From assembly GCA_030690945.1 (NCBI GenBank), contig JAUYFM010000033.1, positions 62,001 to 126,000 on the forward strand: DNA of 64,000 bases. Direction: 5' to 3'. This stretch comes from Smithellaceae bacterium. Lineage in GTDB: Bacteria > Desulfobacterota > Syntrophia > Syntrophales > Smithellaceae. The translations under genes were made by a program, and so were the position numbers. Below the pieces are notes generated by a model, which saw only the letters and a program-made list of their open reading frames with translations, was not told the DNA's origin and did no database searches. Positions 49,505 through 58,593 of the stretch are shown piece after piece; the first letter of the stretch is position 1, and every line of letters begins with the position of its first letter.

Positions 49505-50803
49505 TTAGATACTACGTTTGTCGATGACTCTCTTGCTTTTGCCCCGCAAAGTTTGCGGAGCCACCAGTTTGACGCGCGGCGAGATGCTCAGGTAATCCTT
49601 CATATCTTTGACGATTCTTTTTTCAATGTTTTGCAACTCCTTAACGCCGCCCGATTCGCTGAAGAATTTTTCACCGACTTCCACATGCAGCTCGACGGCA
49701 TCCAGTGCTCCGACCTTATCAATAATGAGCTGGTAATCCGGTTCGACACCTTCAATCGCCTTGAGAATCGCTTCCACCTGAACGGGGAAGATATTGATGC
49801 CGCGGATGGTCAGCATGTCGTCGCTTCTTTTCAGTACGCGTTCCATCCGGATATGCGTGCGGCCGCAGCGGCAGGGTTCGGTGATCAGGCGCGATATGTC
49901 GCCGGAACGGTAACGGACGAGCGGAAACGCTTCCTTGGTCAGGCTGGTAAAGACAAGTTCGCCCTCTTCTCCTTCGGGCAGAATCTTACCGGTTTCGGGG
50001 TTGATGGTTTCCACGATAAAATGATCTTCAAAGATGTGCATGCCGTGGCGGCCTTCCAGGCATTCCATGGCGAGTCCCGGCCCCATCATTTCCGACAGGC
50101 CGAAGATGTTGAGCGCTTTGATGCCGAAAGCGTTTTCTATGGCGTCGCGGGTGGTGTCGCTCCAGAGATCCCCCCCGAAGATGCCCACACGGAGCTGCAA
50201 CGATTTCATATCCACGCCCATTGCCGTGCCTTCTTGTGCCAGATGCAGCGCGTAAGACGGGGTGGAACACAGAACGGTTGGCCCGAAATCTTGTAAAAGC
50301 GTGATTTGTCGTTTGGTGTTGCCGTCGGACATGGGAATGACGCTGGCGCCGATTTTTTCGATGCCGTAATGCAGGCCCAGTCCCCCGGGCGGCAGGCCAT
50401 AGCTAAAGGCGTTATGAACAATATCGTTTTTGGTCAAACCCGCGGCAACCAGAGAACGGGCGATCAGGTCTGTCCAGGTTTCTATATCACGTTTGGTATA
50501 GCCAAACACGGAGGACCGTCCGGAGGTGCCCGACGATGCGTGCAGGCGGACGATGTTGCTCATGGGGACGGCAAACAGGCCAAAGGGATAATTGTTGCGC
50601 AAATCCTGACGGGTAATGAAGGGAATCTTTTTTAAATCATCAAGAGACCGAATATCGTCAGGCGAAATTTTGGCGGCGGTGAGCGATTTTTTATAGTAAC
50701 CAACGGTGTGGTAAACACGTTGCAGGACCTGCTGGAGCCTTTTGGCTTGCAGAGCTTTCAATGCTTCACGCGGCAGGGTTTCAAACTCCTCATTGTAAAT
50801 CAT
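49505..50803 (-). CDS. paaK: Phenylacetate-CoA ligase
   Basis: A 432-residue AMP-forming ligase, usual length for PaaK, with [17 protein letters not shown] (P-loop-like motif, ~residues 90-106), [24 protein letters not shown], and the C-terminal RIKxx-type segment [24 protein letters not shown]. It converts phenylacetate (or a related arylacetate) with ATP and CoA into the CoA thioester. In anaerobes it often works with ferredoxin-dependent keto-acid oxidoreductases. The downstream ACT protein fits that theme. Confidence 0.93.
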   Translation of the reverse strand: MIYNEEFETLPREALKALQAKRLQQVLQRVYHTVGYYKKSLTAAKISPDDIRSLDDLKKIPFITRQDLRNNYPFGLFAVPMSNIVRLHASSGTSGRSSVFGYTKRDIETWTDLIARSLVAAGLTKNDIVHNAFSYGLPPGGLGLHYGIEKIGASVIPMSDGNTKRQITLLQDFGPTVLCSTPSYALHLAQEGTAMGVDMKSLQLRVGIFGGDLWSDTTRDAIENAFGIKALNIFGLSEMMGPGLAMECLEGRHGMHIFEDHFIVETINPETGKILPEGEEGELVFTSLTKEAFPLVRYRSGDISRLITEPCRCGRTHIRMERVLKRSDDMLTIRGINIFPVQVEAILKAIEGVEPDYQLIIDKVGALDAVELHVEVGEKFFSESGGVKELQNIEKRIVKDMKDYLSISPRVKLVAPQTLRGKSKRVIDKRSI

Positions 50804-51099
50804 TGTGGCGTCTCCCTTCCTTCCAGGAATGAATATTCAGACAAGGTACGATGATGCCTGACTCAACGGATTTCTAAGATTGCGAAAAGTGCAGCCTGCT
50901 TCTTAATAAGAGTTTAACAAAACTTTCCGTCTGTGGCAAGAAGCTTTCCGAATTTTTCCGACGCGGGAAAACACAAAATTTGACAAAAAAATAAATTATT
51001 CTTTACGGGGACCAGCCGGTTGTGTTACTTCAATCAACAAGCTTATTTGTTGGGCATTTCATTGTACAAGTGCAACAATCTTCATAGGTTTTAGAAAAA

Positions 51100-52485
51100 A
51101 TGAAACTCACTATCAGCCGCAAATTGTTGTTGGGTTATTTGTTTATGGCGCTTTTGACCGTGCTGGCCAGCGCCTATGCATTGTTCAGTCTTCAGAAACT
51201 CAGCAGCGTAGCTTACAACATCACCAATCATCATTTTTTTTTGATGGAAAATTCAAAAAAACTTATGGATATCCTGCTGGCCCAGGAAAGCGTCGAAAAA
51301 AAATATTTAATTCTGAAGGACCCTGAGCTGGAACAGATTTTCTGGCAACGCAGCAATGAATTTAAAGAAGAATTGAGCAGGGCGAGTAAATTAAGGCTTG
51401 ACCGCAAAACAATAAACGCTGTTGCCCAGATGGATGCGTTGCAGAATCGCTTAAGGGAATTGTTCTCGGAAGAAATTTTAATGGTGCAAAACGGTCAATT
51501 CCATGAAGCTCAGGCCATTTCCGATACGGTTGGCAGAGCTACCATCGATGACATGGCGGTAAAACTCAGAGACATTCAAAAAAATATGGATCAAGCCATC
51601 AATGATGAAATGAATCTGATCGCCAGACAGGGTTCAACTGCCGTTAATATGACGATGGGATTAGGCGTGTTAAGCTTAATCCTGGGGATTACTCTGGCGC
51701 TGATCGTTACCCGTAATATTTCTAAACCATTGAAACAATTACAGAAAGCAACAAGATTCATTGCTGAAGGCAACCTGGATCACAAAATCGAAGCAAGGCG
51801 AGATGATGAAATTGGTGCACTGGCGAAATCTTTTGCCCATATGACAAAAAGACTCAAGGTGCTGGAAGCGCTGAATCTTGATGCCAGTCCGCTTACCGGG
51901 TTGCCGGGAAATCTGGCGATTGAAAATCGGATTGAACAATTGTTGGCGCAGGGGAAATCATTTTCTTTATGCCAGGTGGATCTTGATAATTTTAAACCGT
52001 TTGCCGACAAGTATGGATATGCGTGGGGCAGTGAAGTCATTAAGGAAGTCGCCAATCTTCTTTCGGGCTATATTATAGAAGCGCAGTTGACAGATATGTT
52101 TCTCGGCCATATTGGCGGTGACGATTATGTCGTTATCGGCAATCCCGATGCGGTTGAGTCCGTCTGTAAAAAGTTGGTTATTGATTTTGAAAACCGTATC
52201 CTCAGTTTCTATGCACCGCAAGATGCGCAAAACGGATACTTCATCGGTAAAAATCGTCAGGGAATTATCCAAAAATTTCCATTAATTACGATCACTGCGG
52301 CGATTGTTACGGATGATGGTTCGCGCTTTAAAAACCCATTGGACATGGCCAGACTGGTGGCGGAATTAAAGGAATACGCCAAAATGATGCCCGGCAGTAA
52401 TTACGTTACGGAAGAATATGTCGAAAAAAGAAAATTATCACATCCACAGAACTTACAAAGCACCCTGGAGCCAAACAAGTGTTAA
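51100..52485 (+). CDS. HAMP-GGDEF membrane protein with degenerate signature
   Basis: A 461-residue protein: TM1 (~8-28), an extracytoplasmic helical sensor (~30-185, 4HB_MCP-like), TM2 (~186-208), HAMP (~210-262; ISKPLKQLQKATRFIAEGNLD), then a GGDEF-type domain. The signature reads GGDDY (GHIGGDDYVVIG) instead of GGDEF, and the upstream loop DKYGYAWGSEV lacks the usual GD pair. Diguanylate cyclase activity is therefore doubtful; it may bind rather than make c-di-GMP. The next gene overlaps it by seven bases. About 300 bases upstream show only weak promoter-like sequences. Confidence 0.87.
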   Translation: MKLTISRKLLLGYLFMALLTVLASAYALFSLQKLSSVAYNITNHHFFLMENSKKLMDILLAQESVEKKYLILKDPELEQIFWQRSNEFKEELSRASKLRLDRKTINAVAQMDALQNRLRELFSEEILMVQNGQFHEAQAISDTVGRATIDDMAVKLRDIQKNMDQAINDEMNLIARQGSTAVNMTMGLGVLSLILGITLALIVTRNISKPLKQLQKATRFIAEGNLDHKIEARRDDEIGALAKSFAHMTKRLKVLEALNLDASPLTGLPGNLAIENRIEQLLAQGKSFSLCQVDLDNFKPFADKYGYAWGSEVIKEVANLLSGYIIEAQLTDMFLGHIGGDDYVVIGNPDAVESVCKKLVIDFENRILSFYAPQDAQNGYFIGKNRQGIIQKFPLITITAAIVTDDGSRFKNPLDMARLVAELKEYAKMMPGSNYVTEEYVEKRKLSHPQNLQSTLEPNKC

Positions 52486-53015
52486 TCCATGCTAAAAAAT
52501 TGATTTATTTGATGATAATTTCAGTTATGCTGGCGGGCTGTTCCACCAAAGCTGTCATAGACAATGCCAACGGACAAAAGGGTCCGGTGGAAAAATCAAG
52601 CGGCATTTTCAGTAAAGAGTCTTCGGATAAGGAACTGTTCGAAGAGGCCCTGTCCTCTTTAAGTAATAAAAAAAAGGAACCGAATTATAATGAGGCAAAA
52701 GCCAAGCTGGAAAATTTACTTGCGCAATTTCCCAAAAGCAAATGGGCCGCCGCCGCCCAGGCTTTGCTGTCGAGTCTGGACAGGATTTCCGCGCTGCAGG
52801 TTCAAATAAAACAGGAGAAACAAAAAGTTCAGGGCGAGCAGGTTAAACTGATCAAAGAAATTGAAGGATTAAGAGATAGCGGCAAACAGTTAGAGGGAAA
52901 ATATTCGACGGAAATGACCAGATTGCAGCAGGAAAATGAGCAGCTAAAAAAGGACATCCAGCAATTAAAGAATTTAGAGATTCAGCTGGAGAAAAGAGAA
53001 AAAATGCTGCGCTGA
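52479..53015 (+). CDS. Lipoprotein with TPR-like and coiled-coil region
   Basis: A 178-residue protein starting with GTG at 52479 (GGAG nine bases upstream). Signal with lipobox VMLAGC (C21). The middle (~50-105) looks like one or two TPR-type helical hairpins (EEALSSLSNKKKEPNYNEAKAKLENLLAQFPKS). The tail (~110-178) is heptad-rich coiled coil. It is translationally coupled to the HAMP-GGDEF protein, overlapping by seven bases, so it may be its periplasmic or outer-membrane partner. Family not recognised beyond YfiO/TPR-like resemblance. Confidence 0.78.
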   Translation: MLIHAKKLIYLMIISVMLAGCSTKAVIDNANGQKGPVEKSSGIFSKESSDKELFEEALSSLSNKKKEPNYNEAKAKLENLLAQFPKSKWAAAAQALLSSLDRISALQVQIKQEKQKVQGEQVKLIKEIEGLRDSGKQLEGKYSTEMTRLQQENEQLKKDIQQLKNLEIQLEKREKMLR

Positions 53016-53068
53016 TTTCCGACGGAAGCTGGAGGTAGTAATTCGCGCTGATCGAGTGCTGAAATTAA

Positions 53069-53611
53069 TTAGGGCAACTTATGATCAAAAAGTTTATTGT
53101 TTAAATAGCGCTCGACCAACAGGACACCCAGCGCCGTCTTCGCGTCCCGGATCCGGCCGTTTTGCAGCATGTCAAAAGCCTGATTTAAGGGAGTCGGGAT
53201 CACTTCAATATCCTCATCATCATCAGGGCTGAGCGGTTCGTAAACCAGGTCTTCGGCTAGAAAAAAATGCATGTATTCATTGCAATAACCCGGCAACAGA
53301 TAACCTGCGTATAGCTCGGTGAGCCGGCCTGACCGAAATCCCGTTTCTTCGGCGAGTTCCCGCTGGGCGCACTCGGCCGGGGATTCCCCGTCGTCGAATG
53401 AACCGGCGGGAATTTCCAGCAGGGCATCACCGGTGGGGACGCGATACTGACTGATCAGCAGCAATTCATTTTTTTCGTTGACCGCCATGACGGCAACGGT
53501 CGGCTGATGGTCGACCCAGCTTTGCCGGGTCTTTCTGCCGTTGGCCAGTTGAATGTCTTCTTCCCATACCGTAAATATTTTGCAGGAATACGCTTTGGTC
53601 TTGTTTTCCAT
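53069..53611 (-). CDS. NUDIX hydrolase, ADP-ribose pyrophosphatase-like
   Basis: A 180-residue protein with the NUDIX box G-x5-E-x7-REL-x2-EE-x-G in GSFDDGESPAECAQRELAEETG and the preceding LLEIPAG typical of NudF-like ADP-ribose pyrophosphatases. It cleaves ADP-ribose to AMP and ribose 5-phosphate, as housekeeping of NAD breakdown products. The thioredoxin gene ends 18 bases before this gene's start on the opposite-direction reading, so the two probably share a transcript. Confidence 0.9.
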   Translation of the reverse strand: MENKTKAYSCKIFTVWEEDIQLANGRKTRQSWVDHQPTVAVMAVNEKNELLLISQYRVPTGDALLEIPAGSFDDGESPAECAQRELAEETGFRSGRLTELYAGYLLPGYCNEYMHFFLAEDLVYEPLSPDDDEDIEVIPTPLNQAFDMLQNGRIRDAKTALGVLLVERYLNNKLFDHKLP

Positions 53612-53629
53612 GAAGGGGTCTGTCCGTTC

Positions 53630-54187
53630 TCAGTTCGTCTTGATGATCGCGAGCAGATGCTTTTCGATTTCCTGTTTCGGCAAGGCGCCCACGAGGCTCT
53701 CAACGAGTTTACCTTCCCGGAAAAACAGCAAGGTGGGAATGCTGCGGACGCCATATTGCGAGGCGGTAACTGGATTTTCATCCACATTCAGTTTGACTAC
53801 TTTCACGCCATTGGCGTAATCCGATGCCAGTTCGTCAATGACCGGCGCGAGGCTCTTGCAGGGTCCGCACCAGGGCGCCCAGCAATCGACCAGCACGGAT
53901 GTTTCTGAAGTCAGCACTTCTCGCGCAAAGGAATCATCGGTTACCTCAACCGGTTTGACGTCCTGTTTAGCGATAACAAGCTGTTCGCCGCATTTGCCAC
54001 AAAGCGGTTTTGAATTCAGGCGTTCTTCCGGCATGCGGTTTTTGGTGCCGCATTTCAGACAGCGGATAATCAGGTCATCCAAAGGAGCGTGGCAATTGCC
54101 GCACGTAGGACGACCCTGAAATTTTTGTTTCGGTATGCGGTTTTTAGTGCCGCAATTGAGGCAGCGAATAATAACATTGTCCGGCAT
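53630..54187 (-). CDS. Thioredoxin with two N-terminal zinc ribbons
   Basis: A 185-residue protein. Residues 6-35 and 40-68 are two homologous zinc-ribbon units ([14 protein letters not shown]...PTCGNC and [14 protein letters not shown]...PLCGKC; cysteines 9, 12, 29, 32 and 43, 46, 63, 66). The C-terminal ~108 residues are a thioredoxin fold with WCGPC (C107, C110). E. coli TrxC has a single N-terminal zinc ribbon; this protein has two. It reduces protein disulfides, and zinc release from the ribbons may tune it under oxidative stress. Confidence 0.92.
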   Translation of the reverse strand: MPDNVIIRCLNCGTKNRIPKQKFQGRPTCGNCHAPLDDLIIRCLKCGTKNRMPEERLNSKPLCGKCGEQLVIAKQDVKPVEVTDDSFAREVLTSETSVLVDCWAPWCGPCKSLAPVIDELASDYANGVKVVKLNVDENPVTASQYGVRSIPTLLFFREGKLVESLVGALPKQEIEKHLLAIIKTN

Positions 54188-54243
54188 AAATATTTCCTCA
54201 AAACGTGGAAGGCATTATCTCTTTTTTTAACCCAAAAGGCAAA

Positions 54244-54726
54244 TTATATCGAAACGCTTACTTCGAGGGGCGCTAAAATGCGAATAAGCTCCGAAGGCCG
54301 CATTTTTGCCAGCAGGCCGCGGGAACCGGCATTGATCAGAATTTCCGGCAAGTCGGCGATAGTTTTTTCCATATAAATACGCAAAGGTTTCCGGGTACCA
54401 AACGGAGACGTTCCACCGACCATATAGCCCGTATGTTTGTGTGCAATTTCCGGTTTACAGGGTGTAATCGATTTAACTCCCAAAGTGCGCGCCAGTGCCT
54501 TGGTGGAAACTTCCTTATCGCCATGCATGAGAATGATCAGTGGTTTGGCGGAGTCGTCTTCCATTACCAGGGTTTTAATAACGCAATGTTCAGCTACGCC
54601 CAGTTTGGCAGATGAAACTTTAGTGCCGCCTTTTTCCTCATATTTATAGGATTGCAGGGTAAAGACGGCATTTTGCGCTTTCAAAGCCAGAATAGCAGGC
54701 GTAGTCGGGATTTTTTCTTTTGCCAT
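54244..54726 (-). CDS. ybaK: YbaK/EbsC-family Cys-tRNA deacylase
   Basis: A 160-residue protein of the YbaK/ProX fold (KTLVMEDDSAKPLIILMHGDKEVSTKALARTLGVKSI, GYMVGGTSPFGTRK, with the substrate-site GG-S-PFG loop). It hydrolyses mischarged Cys-tRNA(Pro). The length is standard. It is followed on the minus strand by the thioredoxin gene after ~56 bases. Confidence 0.93.
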   Translation of the reverse strand: MAKEKIPTTPAILALKAQNAVFTLQSYKYEEKGGTKVSSAKLGVAEHCVIKTLVMEDDSAKPLIILMHGDKEVSTKALARTLGVKSITPCKPEIAHKHTGYMVGGTSPFGTRKPLRIYMEKTIADLPEILINAGSRGLLAKMRPSELIRILAPLEVSVSI

Positions 54727-54861
54727 TTAAGAATTATAATAATGGTTGATTGGAAAGGCAAGGGGTGAAAAAGATAGGGAAAAAAGACCGACCCCCTTGC
54801 AGGGGGCGCGAGACCGAAGGCTGAAGGTTAAGAGGAAAGGCGCGAACGCGCCGTTATTTTA

Positions 54862-54903
54862 ATAAAAAAAGGCCGAAGGCACACAAAATGAACCTTCGGC
54901 CTT
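54862..54903 (-). terminator. Intrinsic terminator after lysA
   Basis: Read on the minus strand: AAGGCCGAAGG ... CCTTCGGCCTT stem (54903-54869) followed by a T-run. Confidence 0.8.
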
Positions 54904-54915
54904 CAGCCTTCAGTC

Positions 54916-54945
54916 TGTAGGGAACGGTCGCGACCGTTCCCTACA
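54916..54945. repeat. Dispersed palindromic (REP-like) repeat, perfect 30-bp palindrome
   Basis: TGTAGGGAACGGTCG joined to its exact reverse complement CGACCGTTCCCTACA. It lies immediately after the lysA stop. This is the cleanest copy of the family. Confidence 0.9.
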
Positions 54946-54946
54946 A

Positions 54947-56212
54947 TTATACCTTAAATGTTTCTAGCCCTTTAAAATCCAGCGTGGCCAAGTAGTCCTT
55001 CACTGTTTCGGCACGGCGGATTTGAGTGACAGAGCCGTCTTCTCTGAGAAGTAACTCGGCGGCGCGGAGCTTGCCGTTATAGTTGAAACCCATAGCGTAG
55101 CCGTGCGCGCCGGCGTCATGAATAACCACAATATCGCCGGGTTCCAAGCGGGGCAGCATGCGATCAATGGCAAATTTGTCGTTATTTTCGCAAAGAGAGC
55201 CGGTGACGTCATATATGAAATCATGGGGGCGCCTTTCCTTGCCCAAAATTGTAATATGGTGATAGGCGCCGTAGAGCGCCGGACGCATTAAATTGGCCAT
55301 GCAGGCATCCAGTCCGGCAAATTGTTTATATGTGTCCTTGATGTGCAGGACTTTGGATACGAGATAACCGTAAGGACCGGTGATATATCGACCGGATTCG
55401 GTAAATATCTTAAGGGGAGCGAAACGGTTGGCGGCAATGATCTGTTCGTATTTTTCCCGAATGCCGCGGGCCATGACCTGCAAATCAAGACGTTCCTGTT
55501 CGGGCCGGTAGGGGATTCCAACGCCGCCACTGAGATTGGCAAATTCAAAACGTATGTTGAGGGCGTGCGATAGTTCGACGATCAGCTTAAACAGAATTTC
55601 CGCCGTTTCAACAAAATAGTGCGGGTCGAGTTCGTTGGAGGCCACCATCGTGTGAATACCGAAACGCTTAATGCCCTTGTCCCGGCAGATGCGATAGCCT
55701 TCAAACAATTGATCCCGCGTAAACCCGTATTTGGCTTCTTCCGGATGGCCGATGATGATGTTGCCTTTTTTCAAGGGGCCGGGATTATAGCGAAGGCAAA
55801 GCATTTCCGGCAGGCCTGCGTGTTGTTCGAGGTAATTAATGTGAGTGATGTCGTCCAGATTGATGATAGCTTTTAATTTTCTGGCTTTGACAAATTCATC
55901 GGCAGGGGTGTCATTGGAGGAAAACATGATTTCTTCTCCGACAATGCCGGTCTTTTGAGACATGATCAATTCCGCCATAGAACTGCAATCCGTGCCGAAT
56001 CCCTCGGCATGAAGCATCTTTATTAGATAGGGATTGGGACAGGCTTTGACCGCAAAAAATTCCTTGAATCCCTTATTCCAGGCAAAGGCTTTTTTAAAAT
56101 CGCGCGCGTTTTTCCGGATGGCTTTTTCATCATAAAGATGAAAAGGCGTCGGATATTTTTCAATGATTTTTTCAATTTGGTTTTTTGTAAACGGCAGTCG
56201 TTTTTCCGGCAT
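54947..56212 (-). CDS. lysA: Diaminopimelate decarboxylase-family PLP enzyme
   Basis: A 421-residue fold-type III PLP decarboxylase. Lysine for PLP in FFAVKACPNP (~residue 52), SSNDTPADEFVKA, GGGxG-like SGGVGIPYRP, and the C-terminal SLCENNDKFA with the conserved Cys-Glu pair. LysA makes L-lysine from meso-diaminopimelate. Some residues around the specificity loop differ from common LysA, so a related D-ornithine, carboxynorspermidine or other decarboxylase is an alternative. GGGAGATG precedes the ATG. Confidence 0.85.
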   Translation of the reverse strand: MPEKRLPFTKNQIEKIIEKYPTPFHLYDEKAIRKNARDFKKAFAWNKGFKEFFAVKACPNPYLIKMLHAEGFGTDCSSMAELIMSQKTGIVGEEIMFSSNDTPADEFVKARKLKAIINLDDITHINYLEQHAGLPEMLCLRYNPGPLKKGNIIIGHPEEAKYGFTRDQLFEGYRICRDKGIKRFGIHTMVASNELDPHYFVETAEILFKLIVELSHALNIRFEFANLSGGVGIPYRPEQERLDLQVMARGIREKYEQIIAANRFAPLKIFTESGRYITGPYGYLVSKVLHIKDTYKQFAGLDACMANLMRPALYGAYHHITILGKERRPHDFIYDVTGSLCENNDKFAIDRMLPRLEPGDIVVIHDAGAHGYAMGFNYNGKLRAAELLLREDGSVTQIRRAETVKDYLATLDFKGLETFKV

Positions 56213-56305
56213 GTTCTCATCTCCCGTATTAGTTTCGGTAAAATAATTTACGGTAAAATTATCAAATTATCAATAATATTTTGAAAGACTGTTTTAAGGG
56301 GTGGG

Positions 56306-57307
56306 TTAGCGAGCGAAATACTTAATAGCTAAATAAAGGATAGCGGAAATGGCAGCGGAAATCGGAATAGTTAAAATCCATGCCCAGATAATACTTCCGG
56401 CAACGCCCCAGCGTACGGCGGAAAGTCTTTTGGTGGATCCGACGCCGACAATTGCGCCGGTGATCGTGTGGGTTGTGCTCACGGGAATTCCGGCAATGGA
56501 TGCGCCGATAATGGAGCAGGCGGCGGCCGTTTCCGCGCTGAATCCACCAATGGGCTGAAGTTTGGTGATTTTGGTTCCCATGGTTTTGACAATCCGCCAT
56601 CCGCCGAACATGGTTCCCAGTGCGATAACGGCGTGGCACAAAAGAACAAGCCAAAAAGGAATATAAAAGGTAGGGCCGAGTAACCCCTTACTGAAAAGAA
56701 CAATAGCGATGATCCCCATCGTTTTTTGCGCGTCATTCATTCCGTGGCCCAGAGAATAGATCGCAGCGGAAAAGAGCTGCAACTTGCGAAAAACTTTGTC
56801 GGATTTGGCGATATTGGAATTGCGGCTCAGATTCATAGCCAGTACCATAAAAACAAAGCCAAGTGCCATGCCGATGGTGGGGGAAAGAATAATAAAAATG
56901 GCTGTTTTAGAAATGCCACCCCATACGAGAGTCGCTGTTCCTGCCTTAGCGATGGCGGCGCCGATGAGACCGCCGATTAAGGCGTGTGATGAACTACTCG
57001 GAAGTCCATAGTACCATGTTATAATGTTCCAACTAATCGCACCGACTAAAGCGGAAATGATCAACACATTATCAACAATAGCCGGATCGATAATGTCGCG
57101 CCCGATGGTTTTTGCGACGTGGGTTCCAATGAGAAAAGCAGCGGCAAAGTTAAAGAAAGCAGCCCAGAGAACTGCATATTTGGGAGAAAGAACCCGCGTG
57201 GAAACAACGGTGGAAATGGAGTTGGCAGAATCATGAAAGCCATTAATGAAATCAAAAACAAGCGCAATGATAATAATGAATATTACAAATGTCATTGACT
57301 CAAGCAT
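56306..57307 (-). CDS. pit: PiT-family low-affinity phosphate permease
   Basis: A 333-residue transporter with about ten membrane helices, the two PiT signatures GFHDSANSISTVV near the N-terminus and GHGMNDAQKTMGI in the second half, and a conserved VSTTHTITGAIVG loop. It imports metal-phosphate using cation gradients. It overlaps the DUF47 gene by eight bases, the usual partner arrangement. Confidence 0.95.
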   Translation of the reverse strand: MLESMTFVIFIIIIALVFDFINGFHDSANSISTVVSTRVLSPKYAVLWAAFFNFAAAFLIGTHVAKTIGRDIIDPAIVDNVLIISALVGAISWNIITWYYGLPSSSSHALIGGLIGAAIAKAGTATLVWGGISKTAIFIILSPTIGMALGFVFMVLAMNLSRNSNIAKSDKVFRKLQLFSAAIYSLGHGMNDAQKTMGIIAIVLFSKGLLGPTFYIPFWLVLLCHAVIALGTMFGGWRIVKTMGTKITKLQPIGGFSAETAAACSIIGASIAGIPVSTTHTITGAIVGVGSTKRLSAVRWGVAGSIIWAWILTIPISAAISAILYLAIKYFAR

Positions 57308-57920
57308 GTTTCAGAACGATCCCTTCTACAATGTTGGACACATCTTCACAAACATCAATGGCTTCTTCAATACGTTCAAATATTTCTTTCCATTTGATCA
57401 GTTCGATCGCATCGTTTTCTTTGATAAAAAGCTCGGTAATGATGGTTCTTAAAACGACATCGCCGGCATTTTCCAGGGTGTTGATTTCCACGCAGCCGTC
57501 CAGAATCATTTTTGAGTTTTTCATATTGCGCAGGCCGTGAACAATCACTTTAATTTTTTTGATCGCCTGAAAAAGAATTTCCGCCTGCTTGATGATTTCA
57601 TCATCCGGTTTTTTAACCTTGTACATATGGATGCGGATAGCCGTGGCTTCAATAACGTCCATGATGCTATCCATTTTATTGACCAATGCATGAATATCCT
57701 CACGGTCGATGGGCGTCAGGAATGTTTTGTGCATTCTTTCATAGGTTCTGTGGGTGATTACATCCGCCTCATGCTCAAGTTCTTTGAGCCTGGCGACTTT
57801 CTGGGCAGAATAATCGCGATTTTTGGTCATTTCAAGAAAGAATTCGCCACCCTCTTCAATCTTATTGGCCAATTCTTCAAAATATTCAAAGAAATTCTCT
57901 TCTTTAGGAAACAAGCGCAT
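57300..57920 (-). CDS. DUF47 (PhoU-like) phosphate transport regulator
   Basis: A 206-residue all-alpha protein of the PhoU/TIGR00153 fold, starting MRLFPKEENFFEYFEELANK, with LKELEHEADVITHRTYERMHKTFLTPIDREDIHALVNKMD, the acidic metal-binding region. It is translationally coupled to pit and likely modulates phosphate uptake. GGAGGAATTACTT precedes the ATG. Confidence 0.94.
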   Translation of the reverse strand: MRLFPKEENFFEYFEELANKIEEGGEFFLEMTKNRDYSAQKVARLKELEHEADVITHRTYERMHKTFLTPIDREDIHALVNKMDSIMDVIEATAIRIHMYKVKKPDDEIIKQAEILFQAIKKIKVIVHGLRNMKNSKMILDGCVEINTLENAGDVVLRTIITELFIKENDAIELIKWKEIFERIEEAIDVCEDVSNIVEGIVLKHA

Positions 57921-58049
57921 AAGTAATTCCTCCTTCTTTCCTTGGATTTACAAACTATAATCGTAAAGTTAGCAGTGCTCTAGCGAAAAATCGGGAAAAT
58001 TGCAAGATCTTAATACGAATTTGCGGCTGGATGTTTCTAGTATTGAATA

Positions 58050-58535
58050 TTATTTCAATGCTTTAGAGTAAATAATTTTACTGTCATCGGGAGCGTAGAA
58101 AGCTTTAAGAACAGCTTCCGGGATATAGCCGCAGTTTTCATAAAATCGGTGAGTAGGCGCATATTGAGATCGGGAAGATGTTTCCGCGTAAATCTGCAGG
58201 CCGCCAGTATTGAGGATGAGGTCTTCTGTTTTTTGCAGAAGGATTTTACCCAGGCCGCAGCCCCGCAGAGCGTCGGAAATGGCTATCCAATAAAGATCAT
58301 AGCTGCCGGCGGTCGCCGGAATCAGGCCATAACAGGTATAGCCGACAACCTGTCCGCTGTCTTCGGCAAATAAAAATTGATAGGAGCATTGCTTGCCGTG
58401 TTCGAGCCGATCTGCGGCCAGTTCGCAGGCCAGTTCTACTTCCGCAGCGGAAAAAAACCCGCTGGATTGAACAATGTTCAAAATCGCGCCCAAATCTAAT
58501 GGCTCAATGTCCTGTCGAAAAGTGATGGGGTTCAT
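58050..58535 (-). CDS. GNAT acetyltransferase of the beta-lysine cluster
   Basis: A 161-residue GNAT protein with the motif VVGYTCYGLIPATAGSYDLYWIAISDALRGCGLGKILLQKTEDLI (acetyl-CoA loop RGCGLG). It is the last gene of the operon kamA, ATP-grasp, ATP-grasp, GNAT. In AblA/AblB systems an acetyltransferase caps beta-lysine, but AblB is longer (~270 aa) and different. This one might acetylate the product of the two ligases. It lies 58 bases after the ATP-grasp gene. Confidence 0.8.
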   Translation of the reverse strand: MNPITFRQDIEPLDLGAILNIVQSSGFFSAAEVELACELAADRLEHGKQCSYQFLFAEDSGQVVGYTCYGLIPATAGSYDLYWIAISDALRGCGLGKILLQKTEDLILNTGGLQIYAETSSRSQYAPTHRFYENCGYIPEAVLKAFYAPDDSKIIYSKALK

Positions 58536-58593
58536 CTAAATCATCCGTTCTGCGGCAGACCGCTGCGAAACATAAAATAAACCGCGCCAACCT

